Shown here: piece by piece, positions 31,708 through 40,454 of the stretch
Numbering within the stretch: position 1 is the stretch's first letter
Layout of the letters: each line of letters starts with the position of its first letter
Origin: Nocardioides exalbidus
Lineage (GTDB): Bacteria > Actinomycetota > Actinomycetes > Propionibacteriales > Nocardioidaceae
Reading direction: 5' to 3'
DNA length: 64,000 nt
Assembly (NCBI RefSeq): GCF_900105585.1
Contig: NZ_FNRT01000002.1
Location: 2,046,001 to 2,110,000, forward strand
Made by a program: the position numbers and the translations under genes
Notes under the pieces: model-generated
Told to the model about the DNA's origin: nothing
Databases searched by the model: none
What the model saw: the letters and a program-made list of their open reading frames with translations, nothing else

Positions 31708-32950
31708 GGTTGTAGGGCTCGTCCTCGAGGTCGGCGACGGCACCGAGGCGTCGTACGGCGTCGGGGGTGGCGGCCAGCCGACCCGCGCGGTGCAGCTGCC
31801 GGACCGGTACGCCGGCGGCGTACAGGCTGCCGAGCGTCTCGGCGCTCATCGTCACCTCGGGCTCGTCGTCGGTGGTTGCCACCTCGGCGACGCCGTCGCG
31901 GGTCGTCACGCGGAAGCGGCCGGCGGCGTGGCCCTGGGGGTCGTCGACCTCGAGGACGAGGGAGTCGTCGGCGCCCCACGGCCGGGCCGCGAGCGCGCGC
32001 GGGACGTCGAGCACGCGGAGCCAGAGGAAGTGGCGGCTCGCCGTCAGCTTGAGCCGGTCGATGTCCACCAGCGCCCAGCGCAGCGGGTCGTCGGGGTGGG
32101 CGAGGTTGAAGGTCACCTTCTGTGCCCGGTCCGTGTGGGCCAGGAAGGACCACAGGCCGAGCTGCGCGGTCGGGTCGAGGGCGATCATCTCGGCGACCTT
32201 CAGGGTGTAGTCCTCGCCCCACGAGTAGATGACGAAGCCGTCGACGGTGCCGCCGTCGTCGAGGTGGACGGCCGCACGGATCTTCGTGTTGGGGGCACCC
32301 GTGTCGAAGTCGAACGCGCCGGTGTGGATGTCCGCGTAGGCCGCCGGCCACTCGACCGACCCGCGCTGGCGGGCGTGGAAGGCGTCGAAGACGGCCTTGA
32401 CGTGGGGCCAGGCGTCGGCCGGCTCCACCATCTCGACCCGTCCGCGGTCGTCGTGGGGCCGCAGGGCGAACCCGGGCGAGGTGTCGAGCTCGATCGTCTG
32501 GTTGAACGTCGCCGGGCCGAAGCCCCAGCGGCCGTAGATCTCGGCCTCCGACGCGGTCAGCGCCGCCAGCGGGACACCCTGCGCCACGGCGTCGGCGAGG
32601 TCGTCCTCGAGGAGGCGTCGCAGCAGCCCCTGGCGGCGGTGCGTCGAGCTGGTCGTGACGTCGGTGATCATCCGCAGCGGGAGCAGCTCGAGACCGGCGT
32701 TGAGCGTCTTGTCGAAGCTGGCGTAGGTCGCCACGGGCATGGGACCGGAGCCGAACTCACCCGGCGGCAGCCAAGCGCCGGTGACCCTGGCCCGGTCGGT
32801 CCGGTAGTGGGCCGTCCAGCGCGTGACGACCTCGTCGTCGGGACGCGGCTCGCGGAAGCCGCGCAGGGTCGCACCGATCCAGCCGCGGCGTCGCGCCACC
32901 GCCTCCTCGGAGTCGTCGAGGAAGTCGAGCGTCGCGAAGTCGTAGTCCAC
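31694..32950 (-). CDS. Eis-like GNAT family N-acetyltransferase
   Basis: A 418-residue protein with the three-part layout of Eis. The first GNAT domain has the acetyl-CoA loop TTSSTHRRQGLLRRLL (about residues 96-111), followed by EAEIYGRWGFGPA. A second GNAT-like domain covers about residues 165-300. The SCP2-like C-terminal domain ends in a free aromatic residue, NLTGF; in Eis the C-terminal carboxylate takes part in catalysis. Eis acetylates amines of aminoglycosides and proteins; the natural substrate here is unknown. GTG at 32950 follows TACCGT by 6 nt, so the transcript is leaderless even though menA lies 41 nt upstream on the same strand. Confidence 0.82.
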   Translation of the reverse strand: MDYDFATLDFLDDSEEAVARRRGWIGATLRGFREPRPDDEVVTRWTAHYRTDRARVTGAWLPPGEFGSGPMPVATYASFDKTLNAGLELLPLRMITDVTTSSTHRRQGLLRRLLEDDLADAVAQGVPLAALTASEAEIYGRWGFGPATFNQTIELDTSPGFALRPHDDRGRVEMVEPADAWPHVKAVFDAFHARQRGSVEWPAAYADIHTGAFDFDTGAPNTKIRAAVHLDDGGTVDGFVIYSWGEDYTLKVAEMIALDPTAQLGLWSFLAHTDRAQKVTFNLAHPDDPLRWALVDIDRLKLTASRHFLWLRVLDVPRALAARPWGADDSLVLEVDDPQGHAAGRFRVTTRDGVAEVATTDDEPEVTMSAETLGSLYAAGVPVRQLHRAGRLAATPDAVRRLGAVADLEDEPYNLTGF

Positions 32951-32956
32951 GTCCGC

Positions 32957-32962
32957 ACGGTA
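32957..32962 (-). promoter_or_regulatory. -10 box of leaderless Eis-like gene
   Basis: TACCGT on the minus strand, 6 nt before the GTG at 32950, within the 41-nt gap after menA. Confidence 0.5.
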
Positions 32963-32991
32963 GCCAGCGGCGTCGCCGCCGGGCGACGCAT

Positions 32992-33882
32992 TTAGCCGCG
33001 CACGAGGAGGGGCACCGCCACGAGGACCGACCAGGCCAGCTCGGAGGCGCCCGTGGCCGCGAGGACCGGGATGAGCGCGGGACCCTGCGCGCCACCCAGC
33101 ACGGCCCGCGTCGGAGCGATCGCACGGCCGAGGAAGACCAGGCCGAGGAGCACCCACCACGTCGTCGCCGCAGCGATCGCGACGACCGCCGCGGCCGCGA
33201 CGAGCACGAGGAAGGCGTAGAGGTAGCGGGTGCGCTCGTCACCGAGCCGGACGGCGAGCGTGCGCTTGCCGGCCACCGTGTCGGTGGGGATGTCGCGCAG
33301 GTTGTTGGCGACGAGGATCGCGCACGCGAGCGAGCCGATGCCGACGCCGGCGTAGAGGGCCGGCCACTCCCAGGTCTGCGTCAGCACGAACGTCGTACCG
33401 ATCACCGCGACGAGGCCGAAGAAGACGAAGACCATGACCTCGCCGAGGCCGAGGTAGCCGTAGGGCGTCTTGCCGCCGGTGTAGAACCAGGCGGCGACGA
33501 CGCACACCAGCCCGACGGCGACCAGCCACCACGCCGTGGTGGCGGCGAGCACCAGGCCGGCCACGCCCGCCACACCGAAGGCGGCGAAGGCAGCCGTCTT
33601 CACGGCCTGCGGGGTCGCCGTGCCGGACCCGACGAGCCGCATCGGGCCCACGCGGTCGGCGTCGGTGCCGCGGATGCCGTCGGAGTAGTCGTTGGCGTAG
33701 TTCACGCCGACCTGCAGCGCCAGGCTCACGACGAGGGCGAGCAGCGCCTTCCACCAGGCGAGATCACCGAGCGGCGCGCCGTCGACGTACGCAGCCACGC
33801 CGGTGCCGGCGAGCACGGGGGCGACGGCGGCGGGAAGGGTGCGCGGCCGGGCGCCGGCGAGCCAGTCAGCGGGTGAGGTCAC
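32992..33882 (-). CDS. menA: 1,4-dihydroxy-2-naphthoate polyprenyltransferase
   Basis: A 296-residue membrane prenyltransferase with about eight helices that joins dihydroxynaphthoate to a polyprenyl chain, giving demethylmenaquinone. The first Asp-rich motif is NYANDYSDGIRGTD (about residues 61-74) and the second NNLRDIPTDTVAGKRTLAVRLGD (about 192-214), both with the magnesium-binding aspartates. The product goes to MenG, encoded at 53.0 kb. Its start overlaps the end of the MFS gene by 17 nt, so it is probably translated behind that carrier. Confidence 0.94.
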   Translation of the reverse strand: MTSPADWLAGARPRTLPAAVAPVLAGTGVAAYVDGAPLGDLAWWKALLALVVSLALQVGVNYANDYSDGIRGTDADRVGPMRLVGSGTATPQAVKTAAFAAFGVAGVAGLVLAATTAWWLVAVGLVCVVAAWFYTGGKTPYGYLGLGEVMVFVFFGLVAVIGTTFVLTQTWEWPALYAGVGIGSLACAILVANNLRDIPTDTVAGKRTLAVRLGDERTRYLYAFLVLVAAAAVVAIAAATTWWVLLGLVFLGRAIAPTRAVLGGAQGPALIPVLAATGASELAWSVLVAVPLLVRG

Positions 33883-35221
33883 CGGTGGATTCTGGCAGGG
33901 CGGGCTCGGGTTCGAGCATCGAGGGAGGTCCGGCGGCGACGACCTCCTCGGGGTCCGGCTTGTCGGCCCGGGCGTCGGCGAGGACGTCGGCCGGGACGTT
34001 GCGCTCGAGGAACCGGCGGCCGGCGTGCGCGGCGTAGTGGAGGCCCACCGCGCCCGACGTCACGATCGCGGCGATGGTGAGCCAGCCGTAGGCGCCCCAG
34101 TGCATCGCCAGGAAGCCGTAGACCGCAGGCGCCCAGAAGCGGCCGAGCGTGCTGCCGAGCTCGGAGACGCCCTGGTAGTCGCCGCGGCGTCGCGGGTCCA
34201 TCAGCTCGGCCTCGAAGGTCCAGCCCGAGGCGGACAGGAAGAGCTCGGCCCAGGTGAGCACGACGTGGCCGAGGAAGAACATCACGATGGTGACCCAGCC
34301 GACGGTCTCGTGCGTGGCGAGCGTGATCAGGCAGGTGAGCACGAAGAAGACGGTGGAGAGGCGTACGGCTCGCAGCGCGGTGTCGACGTCGTGGATGCCC
34401 CGCGAGGCGAGCCGGGGGAGCACGATGCACATCACGGTGTGGGCTGCGAAGAGCACCGCCACCAGGACCTTCGGGGCATCGGTCTCGGTCACCAGCCAGA
34501 CCGGGATCACCGTGTGCAGCAGCACCTGGTTGGTCCACATGATCCCGATGAAGAAGGTGGCTGCGATCCAGCTCCGGTTGCGGATCGCAGGGATGCCCTC
34601 GGGCTTGGCCCGCGGCTCGTCGCCACGGACGTCGTGCGTGGCATCGGGCAGTCGCAGGATGGCTGCGCTGTTGGCGACGTAGAGGATCGCGGTCAGGACG
34701 GGCGCCCACCGCAGCACGTCGGTGCCGAACGCGATCGCGCCGGCCCCGAGGAAGGCGCCGAGGCTGAAGCCGACGTTGAGCGCGGAGTACATGTAGGCCC
34801 GCGACTCGACCCGCTCGGACGGAGGCAGCACGTCGATGACGTACGCACCGTGCGCGGCGCCCCCGAGCGTGCCGGCCACCTCCATCACGACGGCGAGCGC
34901 GATGTATTCGGGGAAGCTGTCGATGAAGGGCCACGCCAGGAACAGCAGGCCCTGGACGATGGCGCTGAGCGACCACATCCGCTTGGGCCCGAAGTGGTCG
35001 ACGAGCTTGCCGCTGGGCACCGCCACGATGAAGCTGGCGACCGCCGCCACCGTGAGCCCGATGCCGACCTCGGCTAGCGAGAGGCCGACCACCATGGTGA
35101 AGAACACCGCGGAGCCCGCCAGGAAGGTGCCCTCGCCCGACGCGAACAGCAGCGACTGGGTCGAGAGCCGACGGGCGAGGAGCGACGGCGGGGTGGCGTA
35201 GCGGATCAGTGCGGCGAACAT
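33866..35221 (-). CDS. MFS transporter (paralogue of 40455-41717)
   Basis: A 451-residue protein with twelve probable membrane segments and the loop 2-3 signature region GKLVDHFGPKRMW (about residues 71-83). A charged tail of about 45 residues is rich in Asp/Glu/Pro. It begins LSTQSLLFASGEGTFLAGSA, clearly the same family as the second MFS protein at 40.5 kb. The substrate is unknown; export of a small molecule is likely. ATG at 35221 follows GAATGT by 6 nt on the minus strand. menA follows with a 17-nt overlap. Confidence 0.82.
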   Translation of the reverse strand: MFAALIRYATPPSLLARRLSTQSLLFASGEGTFLAGSAVFFTMVVGLSLAEVGIGLTVAAVASFIVAVPSGKLVDHFGPKRMWSLSAIVQGLLFLAWPFIDSFPEYIALAVVMEVAGTLGGAAHGAYVIDVLPPSERVESRAYMYSALNVGFSLGAFLGAGAIAFGTDVLRWAPVLTAILYVANSAAILRLPDATHDVRGDEPRAKPEGIPAIRNRSWIAATFFIGIMWTNQVLLHTVIPVWLVTETDAPKVLVAVLFAAHTVMCIVLPRLASRGIHDVDTALRAVRLSTVFFVLTCLITLATHETVGWVTIVMFFLGHVVLTWAELFLSASGWTFEAELMDPRRRGDYQGVSELGSTLGRFWAPAVYGFLAMHWGAYGWLTIAAIVTSGAVGLHYAAHAGRRFLERNVPADVLADARADKPDPEEVVAAGPPSMLEPEPALPESTGDLTR

Positions 35222-35309
35222 CGAGGGACATTCTCACCGGTCTGGCGGGCGACGTCGCGCGAATTGATGCCGGGACCTGGGTCGAGATCCCTCGAGGCAG
35301 TCCGGCGAA

Positions 35310-35325
35310 TCGATCACTTGATCGA
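35310..35325. promoter_or_regulatory. palindrome TCGATCACTTGATCGA
   Basis: Arms of 7 bp around a CT centre, in the 168-nt divergent gap between the MFS gene and the DUF222-HNH gene. It is a possible operator for either; the regulator is unknown. Confidence 0.35.
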
Positions 35326-35389
35326 ATGTCGCAGATTCTCACATGGTTTCTGCAGGTCAGGTGTCGGCGGGCTCTGGGACAATGGATTC

Positions 35390-36895
35390 ATGTCCATCAC
35401 CAGTCTGGCTCCGCTCGCCGGCACGGCCTTGTCCCGTGCGGCGCTGGACCGGGCTGCTGCGGCGATCGGTGCGCGACGGCGGGCGGAGGTCGAGGTGCTG
35501 GAGTCCGCCCTCGCGTGGGCCCACGCCCACGTCGTGACCGACCTCGCCGACTCGGCGGGCTGGCGCTCGGAGACGATCCACGCACCCGGCAGCCGGGCTG
35601 CGCTGTTCGGCGAGCGGCCGCTGCCCATCGCGGGTCCGGGCGCGCCGCTGGTGGCGGAGTTCGCGGTCGTGGAGCTGGCCGCCGCACTGGAGCTGTCCCA
35701 CGAGGCGACCTTTGTGCTGCTGGGCGACGTCCTCGACCTGGCCCACCGCCTGCCCCGGTTGTGGGCGCTCGTTCGGTCGCAGGCGGTGCCGGTGCGGCTC
35801 GGTCGCGAGGCTGCGCGGGAGTCGCGCGACCTGACCCCGGACGCGGCGCGGCACGCGGACCGGCTGCTCGCCTGGCAGCCCCGCCGGCTGAATCCCCACC
35901 GGGTCGGGGTCCTGGTCCACGAGGCGAGGTTGTACGCCGACCCGGACCGCGCGATCGCCGACCACGACGCAGCGCTGGCCCGCCGGCGCGTCGAGGTCCA
36001 CCACGAGGAAGGCGCACTCGGCGTCAGCGAGGTGTTCATGAGCCTCGACACCGGTGACGCGATCGCGTTCGACCACACCGTGTCCGCGATGGCGACCACG
36101 ATGAAGGCGCTGGGCCACGGTGGTGACCTCGGCGCTCGCCGCGCCCACGCCGTCGGGCTCCTCGCCGACCCCCAGCAGGCCCTCCACCTCCTCGCTGCGG
36201 CAGGCGGCCTCGACGACGATGACCCGAGGACCTGCGTCGCCGACGATGCCGCCCACGCCACCCCGTCACCGTTCCGCCGGCCGACACCTCCCGGCGGCGC
36301 CGGCGACGTGGCAGGCGCGGCCACGGGCGAGAGAGGGGGTGCGGCGGGTCAGGTGAGGCTGGTCGTCCACGTCACCGACCGTCACCTCCTCGCCCCAGCG
36401 AGCGCTGACCGGTTCGGCGTGGCCCGGTGCCCGCAGCTCGGCCCGATGCTCATCGGTCGGCTCCGCACGTGGCTCCTCACCGCCGGCACCGTGATCATCG
36501 AGCCCGTGGTCGACCTCGATCCCGCCGCACACCCGCCGGTTGATCGCCACGACCCACCCGCCCGGATGGCAGCCATGGTCCGCCACCGCGACCAGACGTG
36601 CGTCTTCCCTGCCTGCACCCGCCCGTCCGCGCAGGCCGACCTCGACCACATCGACGCCTACGTCCCGATCAGTGGCGACACCGGCGCAGGGCCGCCCGGC
36701 CAGACCCGGCCCGACAATCTCGCGCCCCTGTGCCGTCGGCACCACCGCGCCAAGACCTTCGGCACCTTCACCTACCGGCGCCGTGACGACGGGGCGTACG
36801 AGTGGACCCTGCCGTCCGGACGCGTCGTCACCACCGACCCGCCCAGGCCGAGACCGCTCCCGCCCGAGCACCGGCAACCACCCCGCAGACCCTGA
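35390..36895 (+). CDS. DUF222 / HNH endonuclease domain protein, second copy
   Basis: A 501-residue relative of the protein at 15386-16792. It shares PLVAEFAVVELAAALELS (about residues 83-100), DLAHRLPRLWAL (about 118-129), and the HNH end with QTCVFPACTRPSAQADLDH (about 399-417) and LAPLCRRHHRAKTF (about 440-453). The zinc cysteines and HNH histidines are retained. A variable Gly/Ala/Pro-rich linker (about residues 300-330) separates the parts. ATG at 35390 follows GACAAT by 6 nt; longer in-frame forms are not needed. The two copies are diverged, so not a recent duplication. Role unknown. Confidence 0.8.
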   Translation: MSITSLAPLAGTALSRAALDRAAAAIGARRRAEVEVLESALAWAHAHVVTDLADSAGWRSETIHAPGSRAALFGERPLPIAGPGAPLVAEFAVVELAAALELSHEATFVLLGDVLDLAHRLPRLWALVRSQAVPVRLGREAARESRDLTPDAARHADRLLAWQPRRLNPHRVGVLVHEARLYADPDRAIADHDAALARRRVEVHHEEGALGVSEVFMSLDTGDAIAFDHTVSAMATTMKALGHGGDLGARRAHAVGLLADPQQALHLLAAAGGLDDDDPRTCVADDAAHATPSPFRRPTPPGGAGDVAGAATGERGGAAGQVRLVVHVTDRHLLAPASADRFGVARCPQLGPMLIGRLRTWLLTAGTVIIEPVVDLDPAAHPPVDRHDPPARMAAMVRHRDQTCVFPACTRPSAQADLDHIDAYVPISGDTGAGPPGQTRPDNLAPLCRRHHRAKTFGTFTYRRRDDGAYEWTLPSGRVVTTDPPRPRPLPPEHRQPPRRP

Positions 36896-36906
36896 CCGCC
36901 CCACTG

Positions 36907-36929
36907 CCCGACACCACCCGGTGATCGGG
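36907..36929. terminator. possible hairpin between convergent HNH and PD-(D/E)XK genes
   Basis: CCCGA (36907-36911) and TCGGG (36925-36929) enclose an inner ACC/GGT pairing. A modest, bulged stem without a U-run, in a 50-nt convergent gap. Confidence 0.3.
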
Positions 36930-36945
36930 CCACGGGCGCGCGCAG

Positions 36946-38355
36946 TCAGGGCTGGGTGTTCGAGTCGAAGTCAGGCGAGGGGAGTGACCCCGTCCGCGGC
37001 GGCGCCAGGCTCGCGCCGTCCTGAGAGGAGTAGTCGGTCGAGACGAGCGAAGTGCTCACATCCGGATCGACTTCTGGCGACTCCGACATCGCGGCGGGTC
37101 GGAGCTTGGGCGGCGCCGCGGACCACGCACGCAGTGATTCGAGGACGTCTCGGTAGAAGCCGTCGACCGACAGCAAGACTGAATCGATGAACGACCCACG
37201 CCCACGCCCTCGTTTGGTACCGAGTGTTGTGGTCGTCGCGAGCCGAAAGGTCCTGATCTCCTTCGCCGCATCGTGGATCAAGGTCGACGGCTCATCACGC
37301 ACGACCGACAACAGCTCGGCGGCTTGCGAGCCCCTCGCGTGTGCCACGAAGGTCTCGACGCGGGTCGAGTCTGGGGCGGCCTTGAGCTGACGGACCAGCC
37401 AGTTCACCCTGGTGGTGGGTCGGCCCTCACGCGGCGCGTCCACGTCGACGTGGCATGTCACTCGTCCGGATCGGAGATCGGCCGTGACGACGAGGTCGCC
37501 AACTGTGTTGGGGATGCGGATTGCACCGGAGAGCTCTCCGGTCGCGCACAGGGCCTGCGCCAGACCCTGAGCGCGGATCGAAGGATCGGCAGTCTCCTTG
37601 CGGGAGAGAACTGGTACGACCTCGGTGCCGAGCTGACGTCCGAGCTGGAGGTTGGCAAAGCGCAGTAGTGCGTCGAATCGCGCCACCACTTCTGCGATGC
37701 CCTTGTCGGTCGAGCGCAGCGTTCCCGCCGACACCTGGTCGCGCACACCGACCCACGCCTCACCCATGTCATCGAACTCCAAGGCGCCGGACTTCCGGTG
37801 TTCGAGGTATCGGATCAGTTCTCCGAGGATCCATGCTTGGTCGGGGTCGGCGACCCCCCGAAACTCCTTCTGCATCACCGCATCGGCGAGTACCTGTGAC
37901 CAAGAGACATGGTGCAGTGACACCTTGCGGAGCTTGCGCTTGTCCACCTTGGTGGGATGTTGGCCGGCGATGGCGGGAATTTCGTTCGAGATCGTGATCA
38001 CCGCGTCAAAGCCTTGCTCACGAGCGATATCGAGATAGTTCTCGAGCTGTTCGGTCTCGAGGTTGTTCGCGCCGGTCTTCACCTCGACGAGCGCAGTCCA
38101 AGCCTTCGACCCGCGGGAGACTCGAATCAACCCGTCCGGGTAGAGCCTTCGTTCGCCAAGAACGAATGGGACCTCGATGAAGCACTCGAGACCGCCCGCT
38201 GGAGCGCCGAACGGCTTGACGAAGCCTCGACCGAACTCCTTGACCGCGGAAAGCACGGCGAGCAGAGCCGAAGTGGCACGGCGCTCCTGTTCTTCCGCGC
38301 CGTTGATCCCGGAGGTCGGGATCAAGCGCGCTTCGTGCCAAGACTCTTCTGCCAC
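36946..38355 (-). CDS. uncharacterised protein with PD-(D/E)XK nuclease-like core
   Basis: A 469-residue protein of unknown function. An N-terminal helical region (SGINGAEEQERRATSALLAV, residues 15-34) is followed by a nuclease-like core. That core has IEVPF (E61), YPDGLIRVS with D74, TALVEVKTG giving the E91-V-K93 pair, and then a Q/E-containing helix (EQLENYLDIAREQGFD, about 101-116). The D...ExK arrangement is that of PD-(D/E)XK nucleases. The remaining 330 residues match nothing I know; the last 60 are low-complexity. Base composition is visibly lower in GC than its neighbours: 30 of 60 G or C over 37981-38040 by hand count. This suggests transfer. GTG at 38355 is the furthest start; its ribosome site (GGGGAG, 2 nt away) is poorly spaced. 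Confidence 0.65.
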   Translation of the reverse strand: MAEESWHEARLIPTSGINGAEEQERRATSALLAVLSAVKEFGRGFVKPFGAPAGGLECFIEVPFVLGERRLYPDGLIRVSRGSKAWTALVEVKTGANNLETEQLENYLDIAREQGFDAVITISNEIPAIAGQHPTKVDKRKLRKVSLHHVSWSQVLADAVMQKEFRGVADPDQAWILGELIRYLEHRKSGALEFDDMGEAWVGVRDQVSAGTLRSTDKGIAEVVARFDALLRFANLQLGRQLGTEVVPVLSRKETADPSIRAQGLAQALCATGELSGAIRIPNTVGDLVVTADLRSGRVTCHVDVDAPREGRPTTRVNWLVRQLKAAPDSTRVETFVAHARGSQAAELLSVVRDEPSTLIHDAAKEIRTFRLATTTTLGTKRGRGRGSFIDSVLLSVDGFYRDVLESLRAWSAAPPKLRPAAMSESPEVDPDVSTSLVSTDYSSQDGASLAPPRTGSLPSPDFDSNTQP

Positions 38356-38477
38356 GGCTCCCCAAGTCGTCGAGTGCGACGGCTCTCGCGAGCCAGTGGG
38401 GGGACGTTAGCGAAGCGGAGCGGGTTGGTGGCTCATTTGGACCCAAGTCTCGCCTCGGCGCTCAGCTGACGCTCCCG

Positions 38478-39737
38478 CTACAGCGACAGCACGACTCCGG
38501 CGATCGCGGCGTTGGCGAGATTGGCGAGGGCACCGGCGAGGAGGGCGCGGAGCCCGAGCTGGGCGACCACGCTGCGCCGCTCGGGCAGGAGCGAGCCGAT
38601 CGTGCCGATCTGGATGGCGATGGAGCTGAAGTTGGCGAACCCGGCGAGCGCGAACGTCACCACGGCGACGGTGACGGGGGAGAGCCCGTCGACCTCGGGT
38701 CCGAAGTTCGCAAAGGCCACGAACTCGTTGAGCACGGTCTTCTCGCCGATCCAGGAGCCTGCCTGGACGGACTCGGACCACGGGACGCCGAGCAGCCAGG
38801 CGAGCGGCGCAAGGGCTCGACCGAGGATGCCCTCGAAGGTGAGGTCATCGGCGCCGAACCACCCCCCGACCGCCGCGAGGATCCCGTCGGCCATCGCGAT
38901 CAGCGCGATGAAGGCGATCAGGAGACCGCCGACGGTCACGGCGATCCGCCCGCCGGCGATCGCGCCTCGGCCGATCGCGTCGATCACGTTGGACGACTCC
39001 TCGTCGCGGACGTGGCGCACGTCGACCTCGTCGTCGGAGTCGACGGGCGTCGCACCCTCCAGCTCGTCGTCGTCCGGCGTGCTGTCGGGCCACATCACCT
39101 TGGCCATCAGCAGGGAGGCAGGAGCGTTCATGACCGTCGCGGCGAGGAGGTACTCCAGGGGCGCGCCGAGGAGCGAGTAGCCGACGAGGGTGGAACCCGC
39201 CGCTGCCGCGAAGCCGGCCGTCATCACCGTGAAGAGCTGTCCGCGCCGCAGGGACCTCAGGTAGGGCGCGATCATCAGTGGCGCCTCGCTCTGGCCGAGG
39301 AAGATCACCGTCGCGCCGTACATCGACTCGACCTTGCTGATCCGCAGCAGGCGGGACAGCGCACCGCCGAGCAGCCAGGTCGCCCACTGGACCACGCGCA
39401 GGTAGTAGAGCAACCCGATGAGTGCGCCGAGGAACACGATGACGGGAAGCACCTGCAGGGCGAAGATCGTGTCGCCCTCCTCCCCGACGTCGAGGAGCGG
39501 TCCGAACACGAACGACGTGCCCTCGTCGGCGTACCCGATGAGTGTCGCGACCCGGTCGGACACCCACGTCAGCGCCTCCTTGCCGGGCCCCCACCGCAGC
39601 ACGAGCACCGCGAACCCGACCTGCAGTGCCAGGGCGACCGCGACGGTGCGCCATGCGATGCCGCGCCGGTGCTTGGAGAGCGCCACGGCGATGAGCAGCA
39701 GCAGGGCGAGTCCGAGCAGTCCACGGAAGCCAGCCAT
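38478..39737 (-). CDS. NupC-family concentrative nucleoside transporter
   Basis: A 419-residue polytopic protein with the CNT signatures GQSEAPLMIAPYL (about residues 148-160), FAAAAGSTLVGYSLLG (about 176-191), the substrate loop KTVLNEFVAFANFG (about 323-336) and LAGFANFSSIAIQIGTIGSL (about 352-371). It imports nucleosides with protons or sodium. An acidic cytoplasmic insert (about residues 215-245) separates the two halves. The ATG has a GGTGGGG ribosome site 3-9 nt upstream. It lies behind two small unrelated genes on the same strand. Confidence 0.9.
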   Translation of the reverse strand: MAGFRGLLGLALLLLIAVALSKHRRGIAWRTVAVALALQVGFAVLVLRWGPGKEALTWVSDRVATLIGYADEGTSFVFGPLLDVGEEGDTIFALQVLPVIVFLGALIGLLYYLRVVQWATWLLGGALSRLLRISKVESMYGATVIFLGQSEAPLMIAPYLRSLRRGQLFTVMTAGFAAAAGSTLVGYSLLGAPLEYLLAATVMNAPASLLMAKVMWPDSTPDDDELEGATPVDSDDEVDVRHVRDEESSNVIDAIGRGAIAGGRIAVTVGGLLIAFIALIAMADGILAAVGGWFGADDLTFEGILGRALAPLAWLLGVPWSESVQAGSWIGEKTVLNEFVAFANFGPEVDGLSPVTVAVVTFALAGFANFSSIAIQIGTIGSLLPERRSVVAQLGLRALLAGALANLANAAIAGVVLSL

Positions 39738-39768
39738 GACCCCACCCTGCCTCTCCCCGCGACCCCTT

Positions 39769-39784
39769 GCCCTCCCCGGAGGGC
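39769..39784 (-). terminator. possible terminator after the DUF1801 gene
   Basis: GCCCTCCCCGGAGGGC is an inverted repeat with 7-bp arms, 10 nt after the DUF1801 stop codon and 32 nt before the nucleoside transporter start. No U-run. Confidence 0.35.
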
Positions 39785-39793
39785 GGGCGACGG

Positions 39794-40135
39794 CTACCCG
39801 CGGTTCAGCTCGACCGCGGCCCGGACCAGCGCGACGAAGGCCTCCTCGTCGAAGGTGTCACCCTCGAGGACGTCGACCGCGCGGCGCTTGCCGGCGTCGA
39901 GGCTGGAGTTGAACACGCCGGCGGGGTCGTCGAGGGAGGCGCCGCGGGCGAAGGTGACCTTCACCTTGTCCTTGTAGGTCTCCACGGTGCAGATCAGCCC
40001 GTCGAGGGTGAAGGTCGGGACGCCGTCGGGGTTGGAGGCCTTGCGCCACTTGGCCTCCTCCTCGACGCCGGGCGCACCCTGGTTGATCAGGGCGCGCAGG
40101 TCGTCGACGAGGTCTGCCCGCCAGTCGCCGGCCAT
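39794..40135 (-). CDS. DUF1801 (YdhG-like) protein
   Basis: A 113-residue soluble protein. LVDDLRALINQGAPGVEEEAKW (about residues 9-30) and the strand pair TFTLDGLICTVETYKDKVKVTFARG followed by DPAGVFN fit the DUF1801/YdhG family, whose function is not established. It lies 2 nt behind the DUF1330 gene, so the two are co-transcribed, and it precedes the nucleoside transporter. Confidence 0.78.
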   Translation of the reverse strand: MAGDWRADLVDDLRALINQGAPGVEEEAKWRKASNPDGVPTFTLDGLICTVETYKDKVKVTFARGASLDDPAGVFNSSLDAGKRRAVDVLEGDTFDEEAFVALVRAAVELNRG

Positions 40136-40137
40136 CG

Positions 40138-40425
40138 TCAGGCTCCGGGGACGACGCGCATGTCGCGGTCGGCGCCGCCGTCGAGGGCGCGCAGCGCCTC
40201 CTGGTAGGCCTCGCTGTCGTGCGCGGCCACCGCGGCCTCGACCGAGGGGAACTCGATGACCACGGTGCGGGTGGTCTCACCCTTCTCGAAGGTCGCCTCG
40301 GGCATCCCGCGGACCAGGAAGGTGCCGCCCGCGGCGGTGAGGGCCGGGCCGGCGAGGACGGCGTAGGCCGCCACCTTGTCGGGGTCGTGGACGGCCTTGT
40401 AGGTGGTGATCCAGTACGCGCTCAT
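40138..40425 (-). CDS. DUF1330 family protein
   Basis: A 95-residue protein beginning MSAYWITTYKAVHDPDKVAAY, with GTFLVRGMP (about 35-43), VVIEFPSVEAAVAAHDSEAY (about 55-74) and a terminal RDMRVVPG. This is the DUF1330 ferredoxin-like dimer fold, related to small monooxygenase-like proteins of unknown role. ATG at 40425 follows TACGCT by 7 nt on the minus strand, giving a leaderless start for the DUF1330-DUF1801 pair. Confidence 0.82.
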   Translation of the reverse strand: MSAYWITTYKAVHDPDKVAAYAVLAGPALTAAGGTFLVRGMPEATFEKGETTRTVVIEFPSVEAAVAAHDSEAYQEALRALDGGADRDMRVVPGA

Positions 40426-40454
40426 GGCATCGAGCGTACGACGTGCTCGTGGCG

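Noticed and set aside
38356..38477. Possible small gene between the PD-(D/E)XK and nucleoside transporter genes.
   Set aside because: No start with ribosome site and no frame with protein-like sequence; only a short GGCTC/GAGCC inverted repeat was seen.
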